Assembly (NCBI RefSeq): GCF_041227145.1
Contig: NZ_JBGFSP010000003.1
Location: 1,302,001-1,366,000, forward strand
Reading direction: 5' to 3'
Length of the DNA stretch: 64,000 nucleotides
From: Bacteroides sp. AN502(2024)
GTDB lineage: Bacteria; Bacteroidota; Bacteroidia; Bacteroidales; Bacteroidaceae
Positions 46,560 through 54,476 of this stretch are shown piece by piece. Every line of letters starts with the position of its first letter. Positions within the stretch are counted from its first letter, which is position 1. The position numbers and the translations under genes are program-made. The notes beneath the pieces are model-generated. The model ran no database searches. It saw only the letters and a program-made list of their open reading frames with translations, and was not told the DNA's origin.

Positions 46560-48101
46560 TTATTGTAAAGTTTTCAATAGAGAAGTGATACTTACTCTGT
46601 CTGCGATGATATTATTCAGTTCAGAGATAGCGACACGTTCCTGCTGCATGGTATCACGGTTACGCAATGTCACGCAGTTGTCTTCTAATGTCTGATGGTC
46701 GACTGTTACACAGTACGGAGTACCAATAGCATCCTGACGGCGATAACGCTTACCGATACTATCTTTCTCATCATATTGGCAATGGAAGTGGAACTTCAAG
46801 TCATCGATAATCTCACGAGCCTTTTCAGGCAGACCGTCTTTCTTCACCAACGGCATGACAGCCAGTTTCACCGGAGCCAATGCAGCAGGTAATTTCAATA
46901 CTACGCGGCTTTCACCATTTTCCAGTTGCTCTTCGCAATAAGCTGCGCTCATGATGCTGAGGAACATACGGTCAACGCCAATAGAAGTCTCAATTACATA
47001 CGGAGTATATGATTCATTCAGTTCAGGATCGAAGTATTTAATACTCTTTCCGGAGAACTTCTCATGCTGTGACAAGTCGAAGTTAGTACGGGAGTGGATA
47101 CCTTCCACCTCTTTAAATCCGAACGGCATCAGGAATTCGATGTCAGTAGCGGCATTGGCATAATGAGCCAGTTTATCGTGATCGTGATAACGATAACTTG
47201 CATCACCGAAGCCGAGCGCCTTATGCCATTTCAGCCGGATTTCCTTCCATTTTTTAAACCAGTCGAGTTCAGTTCCCGGTTTTACGAAGAACTGCATTTC
47301 CATCTGTTCGAACTCACGCATACGGAAGATGAACTGGCGAGCAACAATCTCATTACGGAAAGCCTTACCAATCTGTGCAATACCGAAAGGAACTTTCATA
47401 CGACCTGTTTTCTGCACATTCAGATAGTTTACGAAAATACCTTGTGCCGTTTCCGGACGAAGATAAACCTTCATAGAGCCGTCGGCAGTAGAGCCCATTT
47501 CTGTAGAGAACATCAGGTTGAACTGACGAACTTCCGTCCAGTTCTTAGTGCCTGAGATCGGGCATACGATTTCTTCATCAATGATAATTTGGCGTAGTTC
47601 CTCCAGATTATTATCGTTCAAAGCCTTTGAGAAACGAGTATGAAGCGCATCGCGCTTTGCCTGATGTTCCAACACACGACCGTTGGTAGAGCGGAATTGA
47701 GCCTCATCAAAACTATCGCCGAATCTCTTGGCAGCTTTTGCCACCTCTTTATTGATTTTATCGTCATACTTAGCCAATTGGTCTTCAATCAGCACATCGG
47801 CACGATAACGCTTTTTAGAATCTTTATTGTCAATCAAAGGGTCATTGAATGCGTCAACGTGTCCGGAAGCCTTCCAAATAGTAGGGTGCATAAAGATGGC
47901 AGAGTCGATTCCGACAATGTTTTCGTGCAACAGCACCATGCTGTCCCACCAATATTTCTTAATGTTGTTTTTCAATTCAACGCCCATCTGACCGTAGTCA
48001 TACACAGCGCCTAGCCCATCGTAGATATCGCTTGAGGGGAATACAAAACCGTACTCTTTGCAATGCGATACAAGCTTCTTAAAAACGTCTTCTTGTGCCA
48101 T
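46560..48101 (-). CDS. glyS: Glycyl-tRNA synthetase (alpha2 class II type)
   Basis: 513 residues, the single-chain dimeric type. Landmarks: FVFPSSDIYDGLGAVYDYGQ, WKASGHVDAFNDPLIDNKDS, MFSTEMGSTADGSMKVYLRP with ETAQGIFVNY, IGKAFRNEIVARQFIFRMRE (motif 2), TPYVIETSIGVDRMFLSIMS (motif 3) and the anticodon-binding domain (LAPVKLAVMPLVKKDGL...TPYCVTVDHQTLEDNCVTLR). It charges tRNA-Gly. First gene of the pair with the FKBP; a -7 box lies 50 bp upstream. Confidence 0.97.
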   Translation of the reverse strand: MAQEDVFKKLVSHCKEYGFVFPSSDIYDGLGAVYDYGQMGVELKNNIKKYWWDSMVLLHENIVGIDSAIFMHPTIWKASGHVDAFNDPLIDNKDSKKRYRADVLIEDQLAKYDDKINKEVAKAAKRFGDSFDEAQFRSTNGRVLEHQAKRDALHTRFSKALNDNNLEELRQIIIDEEIVCPISGTKNWTEVRQFNLMFSTEMGSTADGSMKVYLRPETAQGIFVNYLNVQKTGRMKVPFGIAQIGKAFRNEIVARQFIFRMREFEQMEMQFFVKPGTELDWFKKWKEIRLKWHKALGFGDASYRYHDHDKLAHYANAATDIEFLMPFGFKEVEGIHSRTNFDLSQHEKFSGKSIKYFDPELNESYTPYVIETSIGVDRMFLSIMSAAYCEEQLENGESRVVLKLPAALAPVKLAVMPLVKKDGLPEKAREIIDDLKFHFHCQYDEKDSIGKRYRRQDAIGTPYCVTVDHQTLEDNCVTLRNRDTMQQERVAISELNNIIADRVSITSLLKTLQ

Positions 48102-48150
48102 TTCTTCTATATCTATTAATTTGATTATGCTTTCTTCGTAAAAAGTGCCA

Positions 48151-48158
48151 CAAAGATA
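48151..48158 (-). promoter_or_regulatory. Candidate -7 box for glyS
   Basis: The complement reads TATCTTTG, matching TAnnTTTG, 50 bp before the glyS ATG. No clear -33 box. Confidence 0.45.
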
Positions 48159-48316
48159 GGGATTTATCTTATAAATAAGACAGGTAGGGTATTAATTTAT
48201 CTTATTCCCGGTCTGTCTTCTTTCTATTTTCCGTCAGCGGACTTTCGGGCATATAATATTAATAAGGTATACAAGTACGTTTCATCTACAAGTGTTGGCT
48301 GTAACAAAATATCTAC

Positions 48317-48458
48317 ACAAAGTGTTTCGCGCCTTGGAACAAAGTGTTTTGCGCCTTGAAACAAAGTGTTCCACCGTATTGAAACAAAGTGTTCAACGTG
48401 TTGAAACAAAGTGTTCCACCATATTGAAACAAAGTGTTCACCATATTGAAACAAAGTG
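48317..48458. repeat. Seven-unit tandem array of GAAACA-N3-TGTTTC palindromes
   Basis: ACAAAGTG begins at 48317, 48339, 48361, 48384, 48406, 48429 and 48451, a period of 22-23 bp. Most units read TTGAAACAAAGTGTTC, with variable joints (CACCATA, GCGCC). Each unit is a partial palindrome (GAAACA-AAG-TGTTTC). The array lies upstream of glyS, in a gap without a convincing full-length gene. Confidence 0.9.
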
Positions 48459-48563
48459 GTTCGCTGAAGTAACAAATACAAAATAACAAAGCATACGAGT
48501 TTACTTGTGAGATTGAAAGAGTAGTTTATCATGTTGTCAGACCATCATGAGCTAAAACAGATG

Positions 48564-48667
48564 TGTTGCAGATACTTGACCTGCAACATATCTGCAACAG
48601 GCATCTGCAACGCCATAAGCCATTATATTTCAATTAGATACAACAAAATTGTTGCAGATGGCAGATA
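48564..48667. repeat. Dispersed inverted GTTGCAGAT motifs
   Basis: TGTTGCAGATA (48564) and TTGTTGCAGATG (48649) flank inverted copies CTGCAACA (48581), TATCTGCAACA (48589) and CATCTGCAAC (48602). The pattern could be protein-binding sites, recombination half-sites or a decayed element end. Confidence 0.5.
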
Positions 48668-48668
48668 A

Positions 48669-48842
48669 TTACCACATATATTCTTCTGTGTAGGAATCGA
48701 ATGCAGGTTCCTCCGGTATTCCTTTCTGACGAGAAATCCTACGAATATATTCCTGTTGTTCAAGCGACAAATATCTCTCTTTACGGTAAAAGCGGTAATA
48801 CGTCCCGCATCCGAAAAAGATAATTGACTGACAGACAAACAT
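48669..48842 (-). CDS. Short protein or 3' remnant, hypothetical
   Basis: 57 codons: MFVCQSIIFFGCGTYYRFYR, then YLSLEQQEYIRRISRQKGIP and EEPAFDSYTEEYMW. Composition is protein-like: a hydrophobic start followed by an acidic and helical tail. The same frame stays open upstream without an ATG (HTAPYLVQCEPGNWL) until a stop near 48900. It may therefore be the 3' end of a truncated membrane-protein gene rather than an intact small gene. I do not recognise the family. Confidence 0.4.
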   Translation of the reverse strand: MFVCQSIIFFGCGTYYRFYRKERYLSLEQQEYIRRISRQKGIPEEPAFDSYTEEYMW

Positions 48843-49105
48843 CAACCAATTACCCGGCTCGCATTGGACCAGATAAGGGGCAGTATGGCTATATTTTTAT
48901 CTTAAATGAAAAAGCCGTGTCATCCCTAAATTCAGGAATTGTAGATGCCTGTATCAGTGCCCAGTTAGTACAATTAGGCAATATCGCTCAGTGCGTCGGT
49001 CATTCATTACAAATCGATCCGGGAAGCGGTCGTATTCTTAATGATTTGGAAGCCAATAAACTTTGGGGAATAGAGTATGAAAAAGGTTGGGAAATACGGG
49101 TTTAA
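48824..49105 (+). pseudogene. C-terminal fragment of an unidentified protein
   Basis: 93 open codons. The first ~18 overlap the opposite-strand short frame and look random. From about 48880 the translation is protein-like: YGYIFILNEKAVSSLNSGIV, CISAQLVQLGNIAQCVG and LNDLEANKLWGIEYEKGWEI. This suggests the end of a gene whose front was lost, ending 15 bp before MITE copy D. I do not recognise the family, so an intact short gene cannot be excluded. Confidence 0.4.
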
Positions 49106-49120
49106 ATCATTTCTTCAAAA

Positions 49121-49220
49121 AGAGGCTGTCTAACAGGTCTCAGTAATTAGAAGTCACCCCTGCCAAAGCATATTCTGGCAGGGGTGAAATCGTTAAAATA
49201 AGACTTGTTAGACAGCCTCT
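49121..49220. repeat. MITE-like palindromic element, copy D (intact)
   Basis: 100 bp with ends AGAGGCTGTCTAACAGGTC and complement AGAGGCTGTCTAACAAGTC, and a central hairpin CACCCCTGCCA / TGGCAGGGGTG. It is copy A in the opposite orientation. It lies 32 bp past the stop of the collagen-like gene and could end its transcription. Confidence 0.88.
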
Positions 49221-49252
49221 CTTTCTTACATGCCTCACGGCAAGTCATTACA

Positions 49253-52207
49253 TCAGAAGTACCAAGGATCTTCAAACTGGCAGATCTCCCACGGGCCATA
49301 ATATGCCTTACGTGCAGAGCCATCTGTGTTCAGCTCCAGTCCACCGGTGGAAAAATCCTTCGTCCTACGGTTACCTACGGTTACGGTATTGGGCTGGAAG
49401 ATATAATTCAGCACCTTGGACGCATGCCCATCGGCCTCCGTGGTAGGTTTGCCATAATTGATGCGTAGCAGTCCATCACCGATCACGCGCAAGGTAAGGA
49501 ACGGACCACCTTTGGCTTCATAATTCACGCGCAACACCTTATTAATGACCTTACCGTCTTCCTGCGTATAACTTACAATCACCTTGGAAAGATAGTCGTA
49601 AGTGTTGGGGAACGCCGCGAACTGAATGTGCATGAAGTCATTATCGGCTTTGTACTCAAATTCCGTGAACGGATCTCCTTGCATGGCGCGGGTATAGACA
49701 CGTTTGCTATCGCTGGTGTATAGCACTCTCTGCTCACTTGCATTCATCACAATGCCTCTGTGCGAGGGGAAGAACACCTTTATTTTACTGATGTCGAACT
49801 TGATGCTATCGGGTATCCCCAAGAGTTTCCTCGGATTGTAAGCGTCTATTATGATGTCTTGAGTCAATCGTTTCAGACGGTTGTTCACCACCCGGCTTCT
49901 ATCCAATTCGGCTCCGTCCAACACGGCTACGGAGAGGTAAGTATCCCTGTCGACGGGTTTCACAAAGAGCACATCATCCTTCTTCAATCCGGTTTCTTGG
50001 ACAACCATGCTCTTAGGGATGTACAAGCTGAACTGTGTGGGGTCGTTCGGATCGGGGTCTTTCATCAACTGGTCCGGTCTCAATTCGGAGAAACAAGCGG
50101 AATTGAACACCACAGATGTGTATTGCATGTATTCATTCTTCTTTGCAACAGGTTTGTCCATTACCACTGCCGGATAGGATTTCACGGTCTCCGTGATTGC
50201 TTTCTGTCCTTTCTTCACCACCCCCTTTTGTACCAATGTGGTATATTTATCATCAGAATAGCCTTTGAATCCGAACTTGGTCACCAAGTAGATATTACCA
50301 TCGCTTGCCAACGTAAATTCGTTTCGGGGATCACTTCCCACGCCAAACGGTGTGCCGTCGAATTCATTATAGAAGTAGTTGATGATGTACTTCTCCTTCA
50401 TATCGATATTCACATCGCGTGTCCACGACTTACCTGTAGTAGTTGTTGCATGGAACACCACTTGGAGGTTGTGATGCTCCACATTGGGCAGCTTGCTCAA
50501 TGAGGGAGCTTTTACATACACCTTCTTGTTATCCTTGTCTATGCGGTAAGTCCATCCTTCGGGCGCGTTTACGATGAGATTGCTCAGTTCCACAGAGTGG
50601 TCGTAAGGTATTTCTATTTCCTCCTCGGCATCGCTGAACTGCAATAGGTTGCTATCGGCGGTGTACTTGTCGGCATTGGCTGCGGGTTCTCCGGGCTTCA
50701 CTATGAATTCCAGTTCTTCCGCCAAAGGAATCTCCACCTTCTCCAGTCCCTGTATCGTGGTGGTGATGACGAGGTTCTTTCCGTCCTTGCTCTTCTCGAT
50801 ATTCACAATAGGGCTGTTGGCACCATCTTTGCCATCTTTACCATCTTTGCCTTTGGTTCCTGTAGCAGGTATTTTGTTTCCTTGACTATCGGTAATGAAC
50901 TCTTCGGGGTCGTTTCCAAACTTGATGGTCCAGTAGAAATTTTCATCATTGGGGTTCTTGGGGTCTTTCTGAGCACCTACTACCGGAGTCACGCCATCGG
51001 CTCCCTTGGAAGGTTTGCCCGTATCCTTGCCATCGATGAACCAATTACCGTTGTTACCGATAGTGATCACGGGTGTATGCCCATCCTTACCGTCCTTACC
51101 ATCTTTTCCTCTCCAGGTTTTTCCGGTGTTCACACCGTTGATATACCAAAAGCCATCGTCTTTGGCTTCCACGGTAGGCGTTTCACCATTTGTACCGTTT
51201 TCCCCTCTCGAAGGTTTACCGGTATCTTTACCGTTGATGTGCCAGTTACCATTATTACCGATGGTCACGAATACAGGATCTGCATTTTTACCGTCCTTGC
51301 CATCTTTGCCGTCTTTACCGCGAGCGGATATGCCCGTATCTTTACCATCGACAAACCAATTGCCGTTATCACCGATGATGACTGAAGGTGTATGCCCGTC
51401 CTTACCGTCCTTGCCACGTGCAGGTATGCCGGTATCTACGCAATCAACGTACCAGTTACCGTTTTCACCAACTACCCATACCGGTGCGTCTTTACCGTCT
51501 TTTCCATCCTTACCATCTTTTCCATCTTTACCGTCTTTTCCTCTGGCTTGGATGCCGGTATTTTTACCATCGATATACCAATTACCGTTATCACCGATGG
51601 TGACCAAAGAGCCGTCTTTTCCGTCCTTACCATCTTTCCCGCGGGCGGGCACACCGGTATTCTCTCCATCGACATACCAGTTGCCATCGGCACCGATGGT
51701 CACATTGGGTGTTTTTCCATCCGCACCTTTCGAGGGTTTACCGGAATCTTTGCCATTGATATACCAGTTACCGTTATCGCCAATGGTTACAACCGTAGCT
51801 TCGGCATCCTTGCCCTTGGCAGGTACCCCTGTGTCTTGACCGTCAATGAACCAGTTGCCGTTATCGCCAATCATGACTGTCGAACCGTTCTTACCGTTAT
51901 GTCCGAAAGGAATATAGATGGTTTGCTCGCCGAAGGTGAAACTCGCACCGAGTGTATCTTTCACTCCAGCCTTTTCCACCACCTTATATATAATATTGGA
52001 AATAGGTTTGGGGTTTTGCAATATATTGATGATATTTTGCAGATTGTTGATGTCCCCATTTATTTTCTGTATCTGCTCATTCAGGTCTTTGAGGCTGCCT
52101 GCCAAAACATATTGCCGACTGTAGAGCACATTGGTATCTTCCTTATAACAAGAGTACAGGGTAGACACAGCCACTACAAGACAGCATAAAATTGATTTTA
52201 TCTTCAT
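49253..52207 (-). CDS. Collagen-like repeat surface lipoprotein (DUF4988-type)
   Basis: 984 residues. Lipobox VVAVSTLYSCYKED (Cys20). Residues 33-65 form a short coiled coil (LNEQIQKINGDINNLQNIIN). From 109 to about 465 there are ten units of a beta module (TIGDNGNWYIDGKDTG) joined by collagen-like GKD/GAD triplets of different length, up to GKDGKDGKDGKDGKDGKD. The C-terminal half (about 470-984) has Ig-like and barrel-like beta segments and ends EICQFEDPWYF; its fold is not identified. The DNA repeats span about 50812-51883 and could change number by recombination. One unit has a Cys (YVDCVDTG). Second gene after an OmpA/TPR protein, 29 bp apart. Probably a surface fibre or adhesin-like protein (inference). 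Confidence 0.85.
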   Translation of the reverse strand: MKIKSILCCLVVAVSTLYSCYKEDTNVLYSRQYVLAGSLKDLNEQIQKINGDINNLQNIINILQNPKPISNIIYKVVEKAGVKDTLGASFTFGEQTIYIPFGHNGKNGSTVMIGDNGNWFIDGQDTGVPAKGKDAEATVVTIGDNGNWYINGKDSGKPSKGADGKTPNVTIGADGNWYVDGENTGVPARGKDGKDGKDGSLVTIGDNGNWYIDGKNTGIQARGKDGKDGKDGKDGKDGKDAPVWVVGENGNWYVDCVDTGIPARGKDGKDGHTPSVIIGDNGNWFVDGKDTGISARGKDGKDGKDGKNADPVFVTIGNNGNWHINGKDTGKPSRGENGTNGETPTVEAKDDGFWYINGVNTGKTWRGKDGKDGKDGHTPVITIGNNGNWFIDGKDTGKPSKGADGVTPVVGAQKDPKNPNDENFYWTIKFGNDPEEFITDSQGNKIPATGTKGKDGKDGKDGANSPIVNIEKSKDGKNLVITTTIQGLEKVEIPLAEELEFIVKPGEPAANADKYTADSNLLQFSDAEEEIEIPYDHSVELSNLIVNAPEGWTYRIDKDNKKVYVKAPSLSKLPNVEHHNLQVVFHATTTTGKSWTRDVNIDMKEKYIINYFYNEFDGTPFGVGSDPRNEFTLASDGNIYLVTKFGFKGYSDDKYTTLVQKGVVKKGQKAITETVKSYPAVVMDKPVAKKNEYMQYTSVVFNSACFSELRPDQLMKDPDPNDPTQFSLYIPKSMVVQETGLKKDDVLFVKPVDRDTYLSVAVLDGAELDRSRVVNNRLKRLTQDIIIDAYNPRKLLGIPDSIKFDISKIKVFFPSHRGIVMNASEQRVLYTSDSKRVYTRAMQGDPFTEFEYKADNDFMHIQFAAFPNTYDYLSKVIVSYTQEDGKVINKVLRVNYEAKGGPFLTLRVIGDGLLRINYGKPTTEADGHASKVLNYIFQPNTVTVGNRRTKDFSTGGLELNTDGSARKAYYGPWEICQFEDPWYF

Positions 52208-52236
52208 TGTCTGTTGGTTAAGTTATTGATTAATTA

Positions 52237-54135
52237 CTACTTATTGCTTTCCAAGTATTTGGTCAGCAGTTCGAGGTTTCGCCGTGCGTCGGAGTTGGAC
52301 ACGGATGCCTGACGGAACAAGTTGCATGCCTTTTCACCTTCACCTGTCTTGGCATACGCCACACCGAGCATGTTTTGAACGGTTGCACTCTTGGCCTGTA
52401 CACGTTCAAGTATCGTGATGGCTTGTTCATAATCTGCCTGCTGCATCAGTCGCCCGCCGTTGGCGGCGATGGTCACGTCTTCGTTCGGATAAGTAGCATT
52501 CAAGATTTCCATGGTGCGTACACCATCGGGTGTATCCAAACCATAGTTCAATGCTACGGAGTAGATCTCTTCTGCGCTGAGTTTGGTGGGGTCTTTCTTG
52601 ATCACCTCCTTCGCCTCTTCAGGGTTATAAGAGCGTACTTCATAGTTTACGGTATAGCTACTCAGACGGAGTTTCGGATAGATTTCCGCCAGCAGTGCCG
52701 GATAGCCCACCGTACGTTTCAGCGCCTCTTTACGTATTTCAGTATCGGGGTTGGTGTTAAACACATCGAGTAGTTGCTGACGATGTGCAATGGCGCCGTT
52801 GTTCTCGAGTTCGTGCTTCAGACCGTCCCAGTTTTCGGTGGTGCGTCCCAATGCAAAGCGATCGTGAGTGAGCGTTGTGCGTTGTACCACATAGTCTATA
52901 AGCGATGCGGCACGTCCTTGAGCCAGACGCAGGTTGTTGGCGTAGGGACCTTCGGGCGAAGCGAATCCTTCAATGCGGATACTCTTCACGGTAAAATCCT
53001 TGTTGGTGAGGAACGAATCTATCTCGTTATCCAGCTTAGCCAACTCTTTGGGGTTGTTGTGAAGCTCGCGCACAATATAGGTTTTGTTCAACGGATAAGT
53101 GAGATAGACCATGGCTGTGTGCTCACGTACCTTGGGTTTGAGCGTCTGAGGTGCCTCGGGCAAGGTAAAGAAAAGTTCGGGGAACACAGCAAGTGCGGGT
53201 ACAGGCAGTGGGTCAGGCTGCGGCTGAACGGGACAAGCGGGTGCTTTTTTACGGAACTTATAGGTAATGCCTACGGCCGGTGCCCATACAAAACTGTCGT
53301 AAGCACGCTTGGCAGAAAGAATACCGTCCATGGCGTGGTCGCGCTGCCATACCAAGCGGTTGGTGAGATCCAACGACCAACGGGGACTCAAGTTGAAGCG
53401 CACCGATACATCACTTCCCAATCCGAGTGTAGCTTTACGGTTTACCTTAGGAGCTACACGTGTGCCTTCCTTCACCGTTTCTTTGGTTCGCAGGTTCTGT
53501 GCATCCTTGGCGAGTTCGACCTTGGAATCGAAGCGGGTGAGGTAAACACCGGGGCGCACGATGAGTTCCACGGGACGTTCGCTATACAGTGCTTTGGCCG
53601 TGAAAAGGCGAGTGAGGTTGAACGAGGCATTCACAGCCAGACGCTTAAAACTCACTTTACTCACAATCTTGTCGAAGCCCACTCCCTCGAGCGTCACATC
53701 TTTCTGATTGTGCTTGCCCTGTTCACCAAACAAATCGGTGACCGGATAAGAATAGACAGTACCGTCTATTTCGGTGTACGGATAATAGGTATAAGCATCC
53801 TGTGTACCCAATACATAGTCATACTGATATCGGTTAGGAGAGACCTTGTTGGTACCGATGGCGCCCGAAAGCTCCAGTCCGAACAAAGGAGAGAATTGAT
53901 AACCCACTTTCAAAGTACCGCCTTTTCCGAAATGGAAAGTCTGGCTGTTCCATGAATACAGATCGTCGAAGAACATCGGCGAAAAGAATTCTCCACCCAC
54001 GTACCAATAATTGGGCTTGTACTTCGGAGTATGCGGACAGGCAGACACCGCCTTTCCATGCACCTCCTTCTTCACCTCTTGGGCATTTAGAGATAATGTC
54101 ACAAGAGAGATCAATGCGATTAGTAATTTTTGCAT
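52237..54135 (-). CDS. OmpA-family outer-membrane protein with TPR-like C-terminus
   Basis: 632 residues, signal peptide about 1-18. Residues about 40-290 look like a beta-barrel (YWYVGGEFFSPMFFDDLYSW; LKVGYQFSPLFGLELSGAIG; WAPAVGITYKFRKK). A Pro-rich linker (CPVQPQPDPLPVPALAVF) leads to an OmpA-like peptidoglycan-binding domain (FTVKSIRIEGFASPEGPYAN; NLRLAQGRAASLIDYV). The end has TPR-like helices (ATYPNEDVTIAANGGRLMQQ; MLGVAYAKTGEGEKACNLFR). It should anchor the outer membrane to the wall. Operon leader for the collagen-like lipoprotein, and possibly its exporter or anchor (inference). Confidence 0.85.
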   Translation of the reverse strand: MQKLLIALISLVTLSLNAQEVKKEVHGKAVSACPHTPKYKPNYWYVGGEFFSPMFFDDLYSWNSQTFHFGKGGTLKVGYQFSPLFGLELSGAIGTNKVSPNRYQYDYVLGTQDAYTYYPYTEIDGTVYSYPVTDLFGEQGKHNQKDVTLEGVGFDKIVSKVSFKRLAVNASFNLTRLFTAKALYSERPVELIVRPGVYLTRFDSKVELAKDAQNLRTKETVKEGTRVAPKVNRKATLGLGSDVSVRFNLSPRWSLDLTNRLVWQRDHAMDGILSAKRAYDSFVWAPAVGITYKFRKKAPACPVQPQPDPLPVPALAVFPELFFTLPEAPQTLKPKVREHTAMVYLTYPLNKTYIVRELHNNPKELAKLDNEIDSFLTNKDFTVKSIRIEGFASPEGPYANNLRLAQGRAASLIDYVVQRTTLTHDRFALGRTTENWDGLKHELENNGAIAHRQQLLDVFNTNPDTEIRKEALKRTVGYPALLAEIYPKLRLSSYTVNYEVRSYNPEEAKEVIKKDPTKLSAEEIYSVALNYGLDTPDGVRTMEILNATYPNEDVTIAANGGRLMQQADYEQAITILERVQAKSATVQNMLGVAYAKTGEGEKACNLFRQASVSNSDARRNLELLTKYLESNK

Positions 54136-54194
54136 ATAAAAAATTTAAAAAGATTTCGAAGAAAAAACACTGGAAATACAATAAGTGTTTATCG

Positions 54195-54204
54195 CCCCCC
54201 CCCC
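54195..54204. repeat. 10-bp C/G homopolymer upstream of the OmpA-collagen operon
   Basis: Ten consecutive C on the plus strand (G on the coding strand of the operon), 60 bp before the ompA-like ATG. Such tracts slip during replication; in a promoter or leader this can switch expression. The stretch between 54136 and 54476 otherwise holds the parC promoter region. Confidence 0.75.
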
Positions 54205-54423
54205 GTTAAACATTATTAACATATTTAATTCAAATGAATCCTCGCTCCATCAGGAGAGTGTCTCATTTTTATCCTGCTCAGTTTTGGCCGCTTGATCGAA
54301 TACATGAACACTGAAAAACTCCTCTTTTATCGAAAATACCTTCTTATGTTTTCCTTTCCGTAAAGCAGATTTATCCCCTTTTAACACACGGAATCTCACT
54401 CTTTCTCTTCCTAAATCTCGTTT

Positions 54424-54439
54424 ATTTTTGTATTTTTGC
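54424..54439 (+). promoter_or_regulatory. Tandem candidate -7 boxes for parC
   Basis: TATTTTTG occurs twice back to back (54424-54431 and 54432-54439), both matching TAnnTTTG, 37 bp before the ATG at 54477. Confidence 0.4.
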
Positions 54440-54476
54440 CTGCGTATGCATAAAATCATAGTATATATACAAATTT

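Noticed and set aside
48317..48458. CRISPR array
   Set aside because: Units are 22-23 bp in total, with no distinct spacers and no cas genes.
51006..51839. Plus-strand frame rich in Leu/Pro/Ser repeats (LPSLPSLPS)
   Set aside because: It is the mirror of the GKD repeats of the collagen-like gene, not an independent repeat protein.
52774..53955. A 393-codon plus-strand open frame
   Set aside because: Antisense to the OmpA/TPR gene; no coherent domain.
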